A stretch of 51,256 nt of DNA from Marmoricola sp. (lineage in GTDB: Bacteria > Actinomycetota > Actinomycetes > Propionibacteriales > Nocardioidaceae). A model generated the notes under the pieces. It was not told the DNA's origin. It saw only the letters and a program-made list of their open reading frames with translations, and ran no database searches. The stretch is from the NCBI RefSeq assembly GCF_025965215.1, contig NZ_JAOPXI010000059.1, forward strand, positions 1-51,256, read 5' to 3'. Shown in pieces: positions 39,960-51,256 of this stretch (position 1 is the first letter of the stretch; each line of letters starts with the position of its first letter). A program made the translations under genes and the position numbers.

Positions 39960-41120
39960 GTGAAGTTCCGCGTCGAGCGCGATGTCCTCGCAGACGCCGT
40001 CGCCTGGACGGCCCGCGCCCTTCCCTTGCGTCCCAGTGCTCCCGTACTCGCTGGCCTGCTGATCGAAGCGGGTTCGATCGACGGCACCGACGGGCTGCAG
40101 CTCTCCACGTTCGACTACGAGACCTCCGCCCGCGCGACCCTGAACGCTGATGTGTCGCTCGAGGGCCGCGCGCTCGTCTCGGGCCGGCTGCTGGCCGACA
40201 TCTGCCGCAGCCTTCCCAACAAGCCGGTCGAGATGTCGATCGAAGGCGCCAAGGTCACCCTGACCTGTGGTTCGGCGCGCTTCAGTCTCCAGACGATGCC
40301 GGTCGAGGACTACCCGTCGTTGCCCACGATGCCGGAGTCCCGAGGTCGGGTACGCAGCGAGCTGTTCGCGCACGCCGTCGGGCAGGCGGTCACCGCAGCC
40401 GGCCGTGACGACATGTTGCCGGTGCTCACCGGAGTACGGATCGAACTCGACGGGTCGTCGATCTCGATGCTGGCCACCGACCGCTTCCGGCTCTCCCAGC
40501 GAGAGCTCGAGTGGGAGCCGGGTACGCCGGACCTCTCGGCCGCTGCCCTGGTCCCGGCGAAGGTGCTGGCCGACACCGCGAAGTCACTGACCGGCGGCGC
40601 CGAGATCTCGATCGCGCTGTCCACCTCCGGCACAGGCGAAGGCATCATCGGCTTCGAGGGTTCCGCGGGCGGCGGAATCCGGCGCACGACGACGCGCCTC
40701 CTGGACGGCGAGTTCCCGAAGGTCCGGTCGTTGTTCCCCAGTGAGCACCTGACGCTGGCCCGGGTGGACCGGTCGGTCCTCATCGATGCCGTCAAGCGCG
40801 TCGCCCTGGTTGCCGAACGCAACACCGCGGTCCAGCTCGCCTTCACCGACGGGGTCCTCACCCTGGACGCGGGATCGGGCGAGGAGGCGATGGCCAGCGA
40901 GTCCATCGAGGCCAGCACCACCGGCGACGACCTCACGACCGGGTTCAACCCGCAGTTCCTGCTCGACGGTCTGACGGCGCTGGAGACACCGTTCGTCGAG
41001 CTCGCCTTCACCACCTCTTCAAAGCCGGTCGTACTCTCGGGAGTGGACTCGCTCGATGCAGGGAGCACGACGGATTCGAGCTTCAAGTACCTCTTGATGC
41101 CGCGCCGTCTGCTCTCCTGA
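39960..41120 (+). CDS. dnaN: DNA polymerase III beta subunit (sliding clamp)
   Basis: This 386-residue protein has the three-fold repeated clamp fold. It begins MKFRVERDVLADAVAWTAR, has DYPSLPTMPE between domains and ends in the usual short YLLMPRRL type tail. It forms the ring that tethers DNA polymerase III and binds RecF-pathway and repair proteins. GTG at 39960 follows AGGAGG by eight bases. Confidence 0.96.
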   Translation: MKFRVERDVLADAVAWTARALPLRPSAPVLAGLLIEAGSIDGTDGLQLSTFDYETSARATLNADVSLEGRALVSGRLLADICRSLPNKPVEMSIEGAKVTLTCGSARFSLQTMPVEDYPSLPTMPESRGRVRSELFAHAVGQAVTAAGRDDMLPVLTGVRIELDGSSISMLATDRFRLSQRELEWEPGTPDLSAAALVPAKVLADTAKSLTGGAEISIALSTSGTGEGIIGFEGSAGGGIRRTTTRLLDGEFPKVRSLFPSEHLTLARVDRSVLIDAVKRVALVAERNTAVQLAFTDGVLTLDAGSGEEAMASESIEASTTGDDLTTGFNPQFLLDGLTALETPFVELAFTTSSKPVVLSGVDSLDAGSTTDSSFKYLLMPRRLLS

Positions 41121-41169
41121 CCCGCGCTGCACCGGGCCAAAGCCTCGCAGCACTGACGGAAGGACGCGC

Positions 41170-42072
41170 ATGCACCTCGGACTCGTCGGCCTCGGAAAGA
41201 TGGGTGGCAACATGCGCGCCCGTCTGCGCAACGGTGGCCACACGGTGGTCGGGTACGACCAGAACCAGGACGTCTCCGACTCGACGTCGCTGGCCGACAT
41301 GGTCGCGCAGCTCCCCAGCCCCAAGGTGGTCTGGGTGATGGTCCCGGCCGGAGCGATCACCGACAGCGTGGTCACCGAGCTCGGCGGCCTGCTCGGTGAG
41401 GGCGACCTGATCGTCGACGGCGGCAACTCGCGGTGGACCGAGGACATCAGGCACTCCGAGGTGCTGGCCGAGAAGGGCATCGGCTTCGTCGACTGCGGTG
41501 TCTCCGGCGGGGTCTGGGGCTTGGACAACGGCTACGCCCTGATGGCCGGCGGCAAGGCCGAGGACATCGCTAAGGTCCAGCCGGTCTTCGACACCCTCAA
41601 GCCCGAGGGCGACTTCGGCTGGGTGCACGCCGGCAAGGTCGGTGCCGGCCACTTCTCCAAGATGGTCCACAACGGCATCGAGTACGCGATCATGCAGAGC
41701 TACGCCGAGGGCTGGGAGCTGCTCGAGACCGTCGACATGGTCGAGAACGTGACCGAAGTCTTCCGTTCCTGGAAGGAAGGGACGGTCATCCGTTCCTGGT
41801 TGCTCGACCTGCTGGTCGCCGCCCTCGACGACAAGCCCGGCCTGGAAGGGATCCGCGGTTACGCCGACGACTCCGGCGAGGGTCGCTGGACCGTGGAGGC
41901 CGGCATCGAGAACGCCGTCGCCACCCCGGCGATCACGGCTGCGCTGTACGCGCGGTTCGTCTCGCGCCAGGACGACAGCCCGGCGATGAAGGCGGTCGCC
42001 GCCATGCGCAACCAGTTCGGCGGTCACGCGCTGCACACCGAGCCGCCCCCGGGCGGAGACGCCAGCAAGTAG
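41170..42072 (+). CDS. gnd: 6-phosphogluconate dehydrogenase, decarboxylating (short type)
   Basis: This 300-residue enzyme of the oxidative pentose phosphate pathway converts 6-phosphogluconate to ribulose-5-phosphate. It has the Rossmann motif LGLVGLGKMGGNM, IVDGGNS, and the catalytic GAGHFSKMVHNGIEYA with its lysine. The length marks the short, usually NAD-dependent form. The residue after the first strand is Asp (VVGYDQN), which also favours NAD. A gnd gene between dnaN and recF is common in actinobacteria; no functional link to replication is known. Confidence 0.94.
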   Translation: MHLGLVGLGKMGGNMRARLRNGGHTVVGYDQNQDVSDSTSLADMVAQLPSPKVVWVMVPAGAITDSVVTELGGLLGEGDLIVDGGNSRWTEDIRHSEVLAEKGIGFVDCGVSGGVWGLDNGYALMAGGKAEDIAKVQPVFDTLKPEGDFGWVHAGKVGAGHFSKMVHNGIEYAIMQSYAEGWELLETVDMVENVTEVFRSWKEGTVIRSWLLDLLVAALDDKPGLEGIRGYADDSGEGRWTVEAGIENAVATPAITAALYARFVSRQDDSPAMKAVAAMRNQFGGHALHTEPPPGGDASK

Positions 42073-42075
42073 CCG

Positions 42076-43206
42076 ATGTACGTCGCCCACCTCTCCCTCC
42101 ACGACTTCCGGTCCTATGCGAGCGTCGATGTCGAGATCGGAGCCGGGGTCACGGCGTTCGTGGGTCGCAACGGACAGGGCAAGACCAATCTGGTCGAGGC
42201 GATCGACTACCTCTCCAGCCTGTCCTCGCACCGGGTCGCGGCCGACGCACCGCTGGTCCGGCAGGGAGCACACCAGGCGGTTGTGCGTGCCGCCGTGGTG
42301 AGGGACGACCGCCGTGCGGTCCTCGAGATCGAGATCAACCCCGGCAAGTCCAACCGGGCCCGGGTCAACAAGTCGCCGCTGCCGAAGGCCCGTGAGCTTC
42401 TCGGGCTGGTGCGCACGGTGGTCTTCTCGCCCGAGGACCTCGCCCTGGTCAAGGGGGATCCAGCTGAGCGTCGCCGCTTCGCCGATGACCTCCTGGTCCA
42501 GATCTCGCCCCGCTTTGCGGGCACCCGTGCCGACTACGAGCGGGTGCTACGGCAACGCAACTCGCTGCTGAAGACGGCGCGTACCGGTCGGCGTACGGGC
42601 GGAGAGCAGGACGATACGACGATGTCGACCCTGGCGGTCTGGGACTCGCGGCTCTCGGAGCTGGGAGCCGACATCATGCGCCGCAGGATCCAGCTCATCG
42701 AGGACCTGACCCCACTCGTCGGCAAGGCCTACGAAGCCGTGGCGCGCGGGGCCACCCGCGACGACGCGGTCCTCACCTACAAGCCCAGCTTCGAGCTCGC
42801 CGGGCCCGAGGACCTCGAGACACAGATCATCGGCGAGCTGGAACGACGTCGGCGTGAGGAGTTCGACCGCGGACTGACCCTGGTCGGCCCGCACCGCGAC
42901 GACCTCCTGCTCGGTCTCGGGGACCTGCCGGTCAAGGGGTACGCCAGTCACGGCGAGTCCTGGTCGTTCGCGCTGGCCCTGCGGCTCGCGTCGTACGACC
43001 TGTTGCGGGCCGGTGGCGACGATCCGGTCCTGATCCTCGACGACGTCTTCGCCGAGCTCGACACCGGACGGCGCGCGCAGCTCGCCGACCTGGTGGCCGA
43101 CGCCGAGCAGGTGCTGATCACGGCGGCCGTCCTCCAAGACATCCCCGAGCAGCTGCGTGGCCAACGGTTCACGGTCGCCGATGGCCGGGTGACCCGCGAT
43201 GAGTGA
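42076..43206 (+). CDS. recF: DNA replication and repair protein RecF
   Basis: This 376-residue SMC-like ATPase recognises gapped DNA and helps load RecA with RecO and RecR. It has Walker [10 protein letters not shown] (30-38), the signature region [14 protein letters not shown] and Walker [12 protein letters not shown]. It starts three bases after gnd, and its stop overlaps the next gene by eight bases. Confidence 0.95.
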   Translation: MYVAHLSLHDFRSYASVDVEIGAGVTAFVGRNGQGKTNLVEAIDYLSSLSSHRVAADAPLVRQGAHQAVVRAAVVRDDRRAVLEIEINPGKSNRARVNKSPLPKARELLGLVRTVVFSPEDLALVKGDPAERRRFADDLLVQISPRFAGTRADYERVLRQRNSLLKTARTGRRTGGEQDDTTMSTLAVWDSRLSELGADIMRRRIQLIEDLTPLVGKAYEAVARGATRDDAVLTYKPSFELAGPEDLETQIIGELERRRREEFDRGLTLVGPHRDDLLLGLGDLPVKGYASHGESWSFALALRLASYDLLRAGGDDPVLILDDVFAELDTGRRAQLADLVADAEQVLITAAVLQDIPEQLRGQRFTVADGRVTRDE

Positions 43207-43789
43207 GGACGACAAGAGCTTCGAGGCGGGCGGTGCCGGCCCTCAACCAGCTGATGCGACCGGGGACGGGGCCGGGGATGGGGCCGGCGATGCCACGGAG
43301 GCTCACGACGAGAGCGGGCTCGACCTGGCGCGCAGCATCGCGCGGGGGCTCGCCGGCAGGACCGGCGCGCTGCGCCGGAAGTCGAAGTTCACCCGGCGGA
43401 TGCCGCCCCAGTCGAGCTCGGCGCACCCCGACGACCGCGATCCCCAGCTGCTCGACGCGACCTTCGGGCGCTTCATCGCCGACCAGGGCTGGCAGACGGA
43501 GCTGCGCGTGCACGGCGTCTTCACCCGCTGGGCCTCGATCGTGGGCCGCGAGGTCGCCGAGCACGTCACCCCCGAGTCGTACGCCGAAGGCCGCCTGGTG
43601 GTACGGACCGACTCGACGGCCTGGGCGACCCAGATGAAGCTGCTCGCCGCCACCGTCGTACGCCGCCTGAACGAGGAGCTCGGCGACGGGACGATCGAGG
43701 TCATCGACGTCCTCGGGCCGCACGTGCCGCGCTGGACCAGCGGCCGGTTCCGGGTCAAGGGCCGCGGTCCCCGAGACACCTACGGGTGA
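43199..43789 (+). CDS. dciA: DUF721 protein, DciA-type helicase loader/operator
   Basis: This 196-residue protein ends in a DUF721 domain at about 85-190 ([50 protein letters not shown]). It follows a basic, flexible region and an acidic Gly/Asp-rich start. DciA recruits or activates the replicative helicase DnaB in bacteria lacking DnaC/DnaI. The ATG overlaps the recF stop, implying coupling. It corresponds to Rv0004. Confidence 0.9.
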   Translation: MSEDDKSFEAGGAGPQPADATGDGAGDGAGDATEAHDESGLDLARSIARGLAGRTGALRRKSKFTRRMPPQSSSAHPDDRDPQLLDATFGRFIADQGWQTELRVHGVFTRWASIVGREVAEHVTPESYAEGRLVVRTDSTAWATQMKLLAATVVRRLNEELGDGTIEVIDVLGPHVPRWTSGRFRVKGRGPRDTYG

Positions 43790-44082
43790 CCGGGTCGGTC
43801 AGGGGCGCGAGGCGACGCCAGAGCGGATCTGAGAGCCCGCCGGTCGTACTGGACCTCATCCGGGGCCCTGAAATGGGGTGCAAGGGGGTCTGTGGCGCGT
43901 CTCCGGGCCAAATTTCGACAAAGATCCCCCCATCCCTGTGGACAGACACGTGATTTGAGGGCCCTGACGGGTAGACTGAGGCATGGTCATCCGAGTTGCG
44001 GAGACGCTGCCCGCGGTGGCCATTTTTCATGGGCCGACACGGCTCGTGGGCGCACGTAGATCATCAAAATGAAGAGGAAGCC
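43790..44082 (+). promoter_or_regulatory. gyrB upstream region with promoter, DnaA-like box and possible leader ORF
   Basis: This 293-base spacer holds a G-rich stretch (43858-43890), a DnaA-like TGTGGACAG (43937-43945), a -10 box TAGACT (43972-43977) and, five bases later, an ATG. That ATG opens a 29-codon frame (43983-44072) ending just before the gyrB ribosome site. TTTCGACAAAG at 43914-43924 resembles the GTCGAC motif seen in dnaA. Confidence 0.5.
43983..44072 (+). CDS. Possible leader peptide ORF before gyrB (29 codons)
   Basis: ATG at 43983 lies five bases after TAGACT, as in the leaderless genes of this window. The frame encodes [20 protein letters not shown] and nine more residues. 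It stops at TGA 44070-44072, immediately before GAGGAAG that serves gyrB. The peptide has no known family. Translation here would affect access to the gyrB ribosome site. Confidence 0.35.
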   Translation: MVIRVAETLPAVAIFHGPTRLVGARRSSK

Positions 44083-46197
44083 GTGGCTGACGAAGCAGCA
44101 ACCACCACCGGATCGGCCGTCGAAGAAGGCAACTACGACGCCAGCGCCATCCAGGTCCTCGAAGGACTCGAAGCGGTTCGCAAGCGACCGGGCATGTACA
44201 TCGGCTCTACCGGCGAGCGCGGCCTGCACCACCTGATCTGGGAAGTCGTCGACAAATCGGTCGACGAGGCCCTCGCCGGACACTGCGACAAGATCATCCT
44301 CACCCTCCAGGCCGACGGCGGGATCCGGGTCGAGGACAACGGCCGCGGCATCCCCACCGACATCCACCCGACCGAGGGCATCTCGGCGCTGACGATGGCG
44401 CTGACGATGCTGCACGCCGGCGGCAAGTTCGGCGGCGGCGGCTACAAGGTCTCCGGCGGTCTGCACGGTGTCGGCATCTCGGTCGTCAACGCGCTGTCGT
44501 CCCGGGTGATCGCGGAGGTCAAGAACCGCGGCCACCTGTGGCGCCAGACGTTCACCGTCGGTGTGCCGGACGCCGATCTCGCCGAGGTCCGTCCGATGGA
44601 GCCGGGCGAGCGCACCGGTACGACGATCACCTACTACGCCTCGGAGGAGATCTTCGAGACCACGACGTACAACCTGGAGACGGTCACCAACCGGATCCGG
44701 GAGATGGCCTTCCTCAACAAGGGTCTGGAGATCATCGTCCGCGACGAGCGTCCGGCCATCGAAGGCCTCGAGGACATCTTCGACGATGCGCTGCAGGTCG
44801 ACGACGTCGACGTGCAGATCGATCCGATGACCGACGACGCCGAGGACAGGGCCGAGGGCTCCGAAGGTGCCGGCGACGGGACCGTGCTGGAGCGCCGGTT
44901 CAAGTTCGACCGGGGCCTGGTCGACTACGTCGAGCACCTCAACCGCCGCAAGGTCGCGGCGAACCAGACGATCATCAACTTCGAGGCCGAGACCCCGCCG
45001 GGCACCGAGAACCACATGAGCCTCGAGCTCGCGATGCAGTGGAACACCTCCTACCAGGAGTCGGTGCACACCTTCGCGAACACGATCAACACCCATGAGG
45101 GCGGCACCCACGAAGAGGGCTTCCGTGCCTCGTTGACCACCCTGGTCAACAGCTGGGGCGAGGAGTGGGGCCTGATCAAGAAGCGCGAGGACCGGGTCTC
45201 GGGTGACGACATCCGCGAAGGCTTGACCGCGATCATCTCGATCAAGCTCGGCGAGCCCCAGTTCGAGGGCCAGACCAAGACCAAGCTCGGCAACACCGAG
45301 GCCAAGGGCTTCGTGCAGCGGATCGTGAACGACCAGCTCGGCGCGTGGCTCGAGCAGAACCCGGCCGAGGGCAAGGAGATCATCCGCAAGTCGCAGGCGG
45401 CTGCCCAGGCGCGGATGGCGGCTCGCAAGGCCCGCGACCTCGCCCGCAACCGCAAGGGACTGCTCGGCGGAGGCGGCCTGCCGGGCAAGCTGTCGGACTG
45501 CCAGTCGACCAATCCCGAAGAGTGCGAGGTCTTCATCGTCGAGGGCGACTCGGCCGGTGGGTCCGCGCGTCAGGGACGCGATCCCCGGGTCCAGGCGATC
45601 CTCCCGATCCGCGGCAAGATCCTCAACGTCGAGAAGGCCCGGATCGACAAGGTCCTGGCCAACACCGAGGTCCAGGCCATCATCTCGGCGCTGGGCACCG
45701 GCATCCACGAGGAGTTCGACCTCGAGAAGCTGAGGTACCACAAGGTCGTGCTGATGGCGGACGCCGACGTCGACGGCCACCACATCAACACCCTGCTGCT
45801 CACCTTGCTGTTCCGCTTCATGAAGCCGCTCATCGAGCACGGCTACGTCTACATGGCGCAGCCGCCGCTGTACCGGCTGCGCTGGAACAAGCCGCACGAG
45901 CACGAGTTCGTCTACTCCGACTCCGAGCGCGACGCGATGATGAGCGACGGACTGGCGCAGGGCAAGAAGCTGCCCAAGGAGAACCCGGTCCAGCGCTACA
46001 AGGGTCTCGGCGAGATGAATGCCGAAGAGCTGTGGGACACCACGATGAACCCCGATGCCCGCCTCATGCTGCAGGTCACCCTCGACGACGCCGCCCAGGC
46101 CGACGAGGTCTTCTCGACCCTGATGGGCGAGGACGTCGAGCAGCGACGGTCCTTCATCCAGCGAAACGCCAAAGACGTCCGGTTCCTGGACATCTAG
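44083..46197 (+). CDS. gyrB: DNA gyrase subunit B
   Basis: This 704-residue ATPase subunit of gyrase starts with the GHKL fold: [31 protein letters not shown] and the [19 protein letters not shown] lid. The transducer is followed by the TOPRIM domain ([43 protein letters not shown]) and the C-terminal GyrA-binding part ([19 protein letters not shown]). An acidic insert around 245-265 is normal for actinobacteria. GTG at 44083 with GAGGAAG upstream is preferred over the earlier frame opening at 43996. Confidence 0.97.
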   Translation: MADEAATTTGSAVEEGNYDASAIQVLEGLEAVRKRPGMYIGSTGERGLHHLIWEVVDKSVDEALAGHCDKIILTLQADGGIRVEDNGRGIPTDIHPTEGISALTMALTMLHAGGKFGGGGYKVSGGLHGVGISVVNALSSRVIAEVKNRGHLWRQTFTVGVPDADLAEVRPMEPGERTGTTITYYASEEIFETTTYNLETVTNRIREMAFLNKGLEIIVRDERPAIEGLEDIFDDALQVDDVDVQIDPMTDDAEDRAEGSEGAGDGTVLERRFKFDRGLVDYVEHLNRRKVAANQTIINFEAETPPGTENHMSLELAMQWNTSYQESVHTFANTINTHEGGTHEEGFRASLTTLVNSWGEEWGLIKKREDRVSGDDIREGLTAIISIKLGEPQFEGQTKTKLGNTEAKGFVQRIVNDQLGAWLEQNPAEGKEIIRKSQAAAQARMAARKARDLARNRKGLLGGGGLPGKLSDCQSTNPEECEVFIVEGDSAGGSARQGRDPRVQAILPIRGKILNVEKARIDKVLANTEVQAIISALGTGIHEEFDLEKLRYHKVVLMADADVDGHHINTLLLTLLFRFMKPLIEHGYVYMAQPPLYRLRWNKPHEHEFVYSDSERDAMMSDGLAQGKKLPKENPVQRYKGLGEMNAEELWDTTMNPDARLMLQVTLDDAAQADEVFSTLMGEDVEQRRSFIQRNAKDVRFLDI

Positions 46198-46248
46198 CAG
46201 ACCCCCGACACCTGACCGACGTGTCCTGCCGAACGAAAGTAAGAACCC

Positions 46249-48917
<2,669 letters not shown>

Positions 48918-48918
<1 letters not shown>

Positions 48919-49454
48919 TGGCCGAGCGCGACCAGACGCCGATTGCGCCCGCCCGCTCGCTGGGCGGAGCGACCACCGAGGCGCCGCTGGGGGCTTCGCT
49001 GGCCTCGAAGTTCCGTCGTCCCGGGCGGCCTGCGCAGGCGGCTGCGGGGTCGCGGGCAGCTGGGCCGGACGATGGCGGACGGGTGGTGCGCCAGGCCAAG
49101 CTGCGGTTGGTCCAGATCGAGCCGTGGTCGGTGATGAAAGCCGCGTTCCTGCTCTCGGTCGCTGTCGGCATCGTCACGGTCGTGGCCGTCGGGATCGTGT
49201 GGGGAGTGCTGGGGGCGGCCGGTCTGTGGGATTCGGTGAACTCGATCGTGCGCGACTCGATCGGCACCACCAGCGGTACGCCGTTCCAGATCCAGAACTA
49301 CCTCGGCACCTCGCGGGTCATCGGCTTCACGATGATCGTGGCGGTTGCCGACGTGGTCCTGATCACCGCGATCGCGACCCTGGCAGCGTTCCTCTACAAC
49401 CTCTCCGCGACGCTGGTCGGCGGCGTCGAGGTCACCTTCGCCGAAGACCGCTGA
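48918..49454 (+). CDS. DUF3566 membrane protein
   Basis: This 178-residue protein has a disordered N-terminal 70 residues and a DUF3566 domain with two membrane segments (VMKAAFLLSVAVGIVTVVAVGIVWGVL and FTMIVAVADVVLITAIATLAAFLYNL). The conserved tail is LYNLSATLVGGVEVTFAED. It corresponds to Rv0007, always beside gyrA in actinobacteria. The function is unknown. The ATG overlaps the gyrA stop (TGATG). Confidence 0.9.
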
Positions 49455-49483
49455 GCCGCGCCTGCGAGGTCACCGGACTCGTT

Positions 49484-49513
49484 TTGTGACCCCCGAAGGC
49501 GATGGGGTAATCT
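49484..49513 (+). promoter_or_regulatory. tRNA-Ile promoter (TTGTGA, 18 bp, TAATCT)
   Basis: TTGTGA (49484-49489) and TAATCT (49508-49513) are separated by 18 bases and lie about 35 bases before the mature tRNA 5' end. Confidence 0.6.
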
Positions 49514-49548
49514 TCGCTCTCGGTCCTGCAGCCCGCTGCGGACCATCC

Positions 49549-49622
49549 GGGCCTATAGCTCAGACGGTTAGAGCGCTTCCCTGATAAGGAAGAGGTCAGA
49601 GGTTCAAGTCCTCTTAGGCCCA
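49549..49622 (+). tRNA. ileT: tRNA-Ile (anticodon GAT)
   Basis: This 74-base cloverleaf has the acceptor stem GGGCCTA (49549-49555) pairing with TAGGCCC (49615-49621), discriminator A, anticodon loop CTGATAA and T-loop GGTTCAAGTCC. CCA is not encoded. This tRNA follows gyrA-DUF3566 in most actinobacteria. Confidence 0.96.
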
Positions 49623-49645
49623 CTGAATCCACCCTGGAGGTCGGA

Positions 49646-49771
49646 ATGAAGAAGATCCTGTTCATCGCGGTAGCGGCTGTCGCCGGCGTCTTCGTGAAGA
49701 AGAAGATCGATGAGGGTCGGCACGAGCAGGACTTGTGGCAGCAGGCCACCGACCCGGTCGAGAAGGCCTGA
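49646..49771 (+). CDS. DLW-39 family small protein
   Basis: This 41-residue protein starts with a short hydrophobic helix (KKILFIAVAAVAGVFVKKK) and ends with the family hallmark EQDLWQQATDPV. CTGGAGG lies five bases before the ATG. It is a conserved actinobacterial micro-protein between the Ile and Ala tRNA genes. The function is unknown; it is probably a membrane peptide. Confidence 0.88.
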   Translation: MKKILFIAVAAVAGVFVKKKIDEGRHEQDLWQQATDPVEKA

Positions 49772-49827
49772 TCCACCTTCATCCCAACGGTGTTGAGGAG
49801 GTCGCGCGGCGACCGTCTCGAAACCAA

Positions 49828-49903
49828 GGGGCCTTGGCGCAATTGGTAGCGCACCTGCTTTGCAAGCAGGGGGTTAGGGGTTCGAGTCCCCTAGGCTCCA
49901 CCA
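49828..49903 (+). tRNA. alaT: tRNA-Ala (anticodon TGC), CCA encoded
   Basis: The acceptor stem GGGGCCT (49828-49834) pairs with AGGCTCC (49893-49899), with one G-T pair. The anticodon loop is CTTTGCAA, and the T-arm is GGGGTTCGAGTCCCC. CCA (49901-49903) follows the discriminator A49900. Confidence 0.96.
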
Positions 49904-49905
49904 CG

Positions 49906-49933
49906 AGAAACCGCAGGTCAGCAGGCGGTTTCT
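49906..49933 (+). terminator. Terminator hairpin after tRNA-Ala
   Basis: AGAAACCGC (49906-49914) and GCGGTTTCT (49925-49933) form a 9-bp perfect stem around a 10-base loop. It begins three bases after the CCA and is followed by GTCATCTTT. Confidence 0.7.
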
Positions 49934-50107
49934 GTCATCTTTCGGACTATCCACGGGTCGACCGTTTTGGCATCTAGCGTTGGGTATGATTCCCCCGCCG
50001 GCCCGATTCGGACCTGGCCCGGAACAGCCGACCATGCCGGCCTAGATCAGGCCCGATCGCGGGACGAAGGGTAGGAGCCCGTAGGAGCGGTCAGCTTCCG
50101 CTTCTGG
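49934..50107. other. Spacer between tRNA-Ala terminator and HNH gene
   Basis: No supported gene is seen. TAGCGT (49975-49980) lies five bases before an ATG at 49986 that opens a 19-codon frame ending at 50045. GTAGGAGC is repeated at about 50070 and 50080. This marks the change from the conserved core to lower-GC DNA. Confidence 0.35.
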
Positions 50108-51010
50108 TCAGCCGATCATCTTGAATTCATCGAAGCGAGCGGCGAGCCGATCCTGATCGGGCCGATCCTTCCGGCGATTTGGAAGCCAGAGGGTCCGCTG
50201 GTCCATCTCCTGCAAGCCGTACTTCAGCATGGGGCCGTCGACCTCGAGTAGGACTTTCGCGTTGATGTGGACCACGTAGTCGGGGGATATCCCAAGGATC
50301 CTTTCGTCGTAGGCGGCATGGTGGATCTTGCAGAGCGCGAGTCCGTTCGTGACGAGCGGCAGGCCTTGATCATCGACGTCCGGGGTGATGTGGGCGGCAT
50401 CGAGGAGGGGCGCCTTCTGCAACTCGCAGACGGCGCACTTCAATGCGTAAGCGCGAAGGACGCGGGAACGAAATTCGGGCTGATGCATGCGCTGCTTGAC
50501 GACCCGCTCGGCGTACCGGCGTTGATCGTCCGTCAGATGGGCCGGGTCCGGTAGGAACCGAAGGCTCTCATCGAGCGCGAGGAGGAAGCGTTTGTGCTCC
50601 GGTTCCTCCTTCACAACGTAGACCGGCATGATGGGAACAAATCGGCCGTCGGCGACCTTGCGAAGCATGACGATCGGAAGCCCGAGGAGCATGGCCTCGC
50701 GGAGCTTCGTGTTAGAGCCTCGGGTCGGATCTTGATCCGAAGGGCGCTTCTCGTATGAGTAGCGGTAGAGCGAATCCCCGTGGTCGCCATCGTCGTACTC
50801 GCTGTCGGGGTCGCTGATGATCGTCAGCGTGGCTGCGTACGACTGCGGATTCCAGATGCCCTTGCTTGTATCGATCAAGCGCTCGGGCCCCCAGCCGAAG
50901 TCCACCCGGGTAAGCCAGTCGCGGGTGAGAACAGCCCTTTGCCCGAACTCCGTCGCCAAGGCGTGCATAACGGCCTCGCGCTTCGACAACTCGTTGGGCA
51001 GATCGGCCAC
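50108..51010 (-). CDS. HNH endonuclease, possibly modification-dependent
   Basis: This 300-residue protein has a C-terminal HNH nuclease at about 178-245. It shows a Cys192-x2-Cys195 knuckle, AAHITP with His207, TNGLALC with Asn222, and HHAAYDE with His230/His231. The N-terminal domain (about 35-135) has DSLYRYSYEKR, NTKLREAMLLGLPIVMLRKV and FVPIMPVYVV. This pattern accompanies HNH nucleases in actinobacteria such as Streptomyces Sco5333, where an SRA-like domain reads modified DNA. A role against foreign modified DNA is inferred. No methylase is visible nearby. GTG is used as the start, with only a weak ribosome site. Codon use looks less GC-biased than upstream genes. Confidence 0.8.
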   Translation of the reverse strand: MADLPNELSKREAVMHALATEFGQRAVLTRDWLTRVDFGWGPERLIDTSKGIWNPQSYAATLTIISDPDSEYDDGDHGDSLYRYSYEKRPSDQDPTRGSNTKLREAMLLGLPIVMLRKVADGRFVPIMPVYVVKEEPEHKRFLLALDESLRFLPDPAHLTDDQRRYAERVVKQRMHQPEFRSRVLRAYALKCAVCELQKAPLLDAAHITPDVDDQGLPLVTNGLALCKIHHAAYDERILGISPDYVVHINAKVLLEVDGPMLKYGLQEMDQRTLWLPNRRKDRPDQDRLAARFDEFKMIG

Positions 51011-51055
51011 GAGCGCCAGGATGTCAGAGAGTCAGCGTCTCTGTGGGCAGGTCGG

Positions 51056-51199
51056 TCAGATTGCGACAGGGCCCCGGAGGTAGCCCATGTCGGGCGGCGT
51101 TTTAGCGCTGCGTGCCGGCTCAGCCGGATCGAGACGAACCGTCGTAGCGGCCTTGGTGGCGACATTGACTGGGTCCTCGTGTTCCCAGACGCGGCGCAC
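51056..51199 (-). CDS. Possible small protein upstream of the HNH gene (47 aa)
   Basis: A GTG-started frame of 47 residues (MRRVWEHEDPVNVATKAATT at the start, ending in GYLRGPVAI) has protein-like composition and a GGGAGG 11 bases upstream on the minus strand. It ends 45 bases before the HNH start and could share its transcript. No family is recognised, and the frame is too short to be sure. Confidence 0.3.
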   Translation of the reverse strand: MRRVWEHEDPVNVATKAATTVRLDPAEPARSAKTPPDMGYLRGPVAI

Positions 51200-51256
51200 T
51201 GTCCAACGGGCCTCCCTTCAGTGGGGCGCTGATGTCGGCTTCACGGGCGACGTTGC

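Noticed and set aside
43858-43890. G-rich stretch before gyrB as a G-quadruplex
   Set aside because: G runs are separated by long and uneven loops, and the fourth run is only three G after a 17-base loop.

Overview
The window is the replication-origin region of a high-GC actinobacterial chromosome. Gene content and order follow the block known from Mycobacterium tuberculosis as Rv3907c-Rv3923c, then dnaA to the Ile/Ala tRNA pair: CCA transferase, DUF6049 protein, murJ, sigM, anti-sigma, trxB, trxA, cwlM, parB, parA, rsmG, jag, yidC, yidD, rnpA, rpmH, then dnaA, dnaN, gnd, recF, dciA, gyrB, gyrA, DUF3566, tRNA-Ile, DLW-39 and tRNA-Ala. A FemX-type peptide ligase, very high GC and the gene set suggest a Nocardioidaceae-like organism. 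The genus is inference, because no 16S or phylogeny is available here.

Layout. Bases 1-9500 are a cell-wall and inositol block. It has endonuclease IV, an alpha/beta-hydrolase lipoprotein, FemX and an alanine-racemase-like protein on the plus strand. A class A PBP and a GT87 mannosyltransferase-like protein are convergent to them. A PadR regulator and inositol-phosphate synthase are divergent from the PBP. Bases 9500-12400 hold two small membrane proteins, a D-cysteine desulfhydrase/ACC deaminase-like enzyme and an SRPBCC protein. Bases 12500-18100 hold two paralogous secreted proteins made of putative Ig modules, one ending in RCC1 repeats. Bases 18100-28340 are CCA transferase against a coupled operon (DUF6049, MurJ, a membrane pseudokinase, SigM, anti-sigma), then trxB-trxA. 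Bases 28350-32400 carry a CwlM-like pseudo-amidase, a GNAT protein, an aminotransferase and an acyltransferase. Bases 32400-37510 are the minus-strand rpmH-to-parB cluster with two parS sites. Bases 37511-49454 are the plus-strand dnaA-to-DUF3566 run with oriC. Two tRNA genes follow, and after them an HNH endonuclease in a region that looks accessory.

How it works together. DnaA acts at the dnaA-dnaN spacer, where I see DnaA boxes, a GC-rich spacer and a run of DnaA-trio triplets. ParA/ParB act on parS sites just upstream. DciA, the beta clamp, RecF and gyrase support replication. MurJ, its pseudokinase partner, CwlM, FemX and the PBP form a peptidoglycan-precursor set.

Regulation. Start codons and promoters are unusually readable. 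At least seven genes show a TAnnnT -10 box six to eight bases before the start codon, as expected for leaderless transcripts. I used this to correct several starts. Many neighbours overlap by ATGA, GTGA or TTGA, implying translational coupling.

I did not find a clearly new multi-gene system. The best leads are the DnaA-trio array, a four-fold 13-bp-spaced CGATA array before padR-ino1, a possible leader ORF before gyrB, an AT-rich palindrome inside dnaA that shares a 15-mer with the parB 3' spacer, and catalytically degenerate versions of Alr, CwlM and the MurJ-linked kinase. All of these are read by eye.
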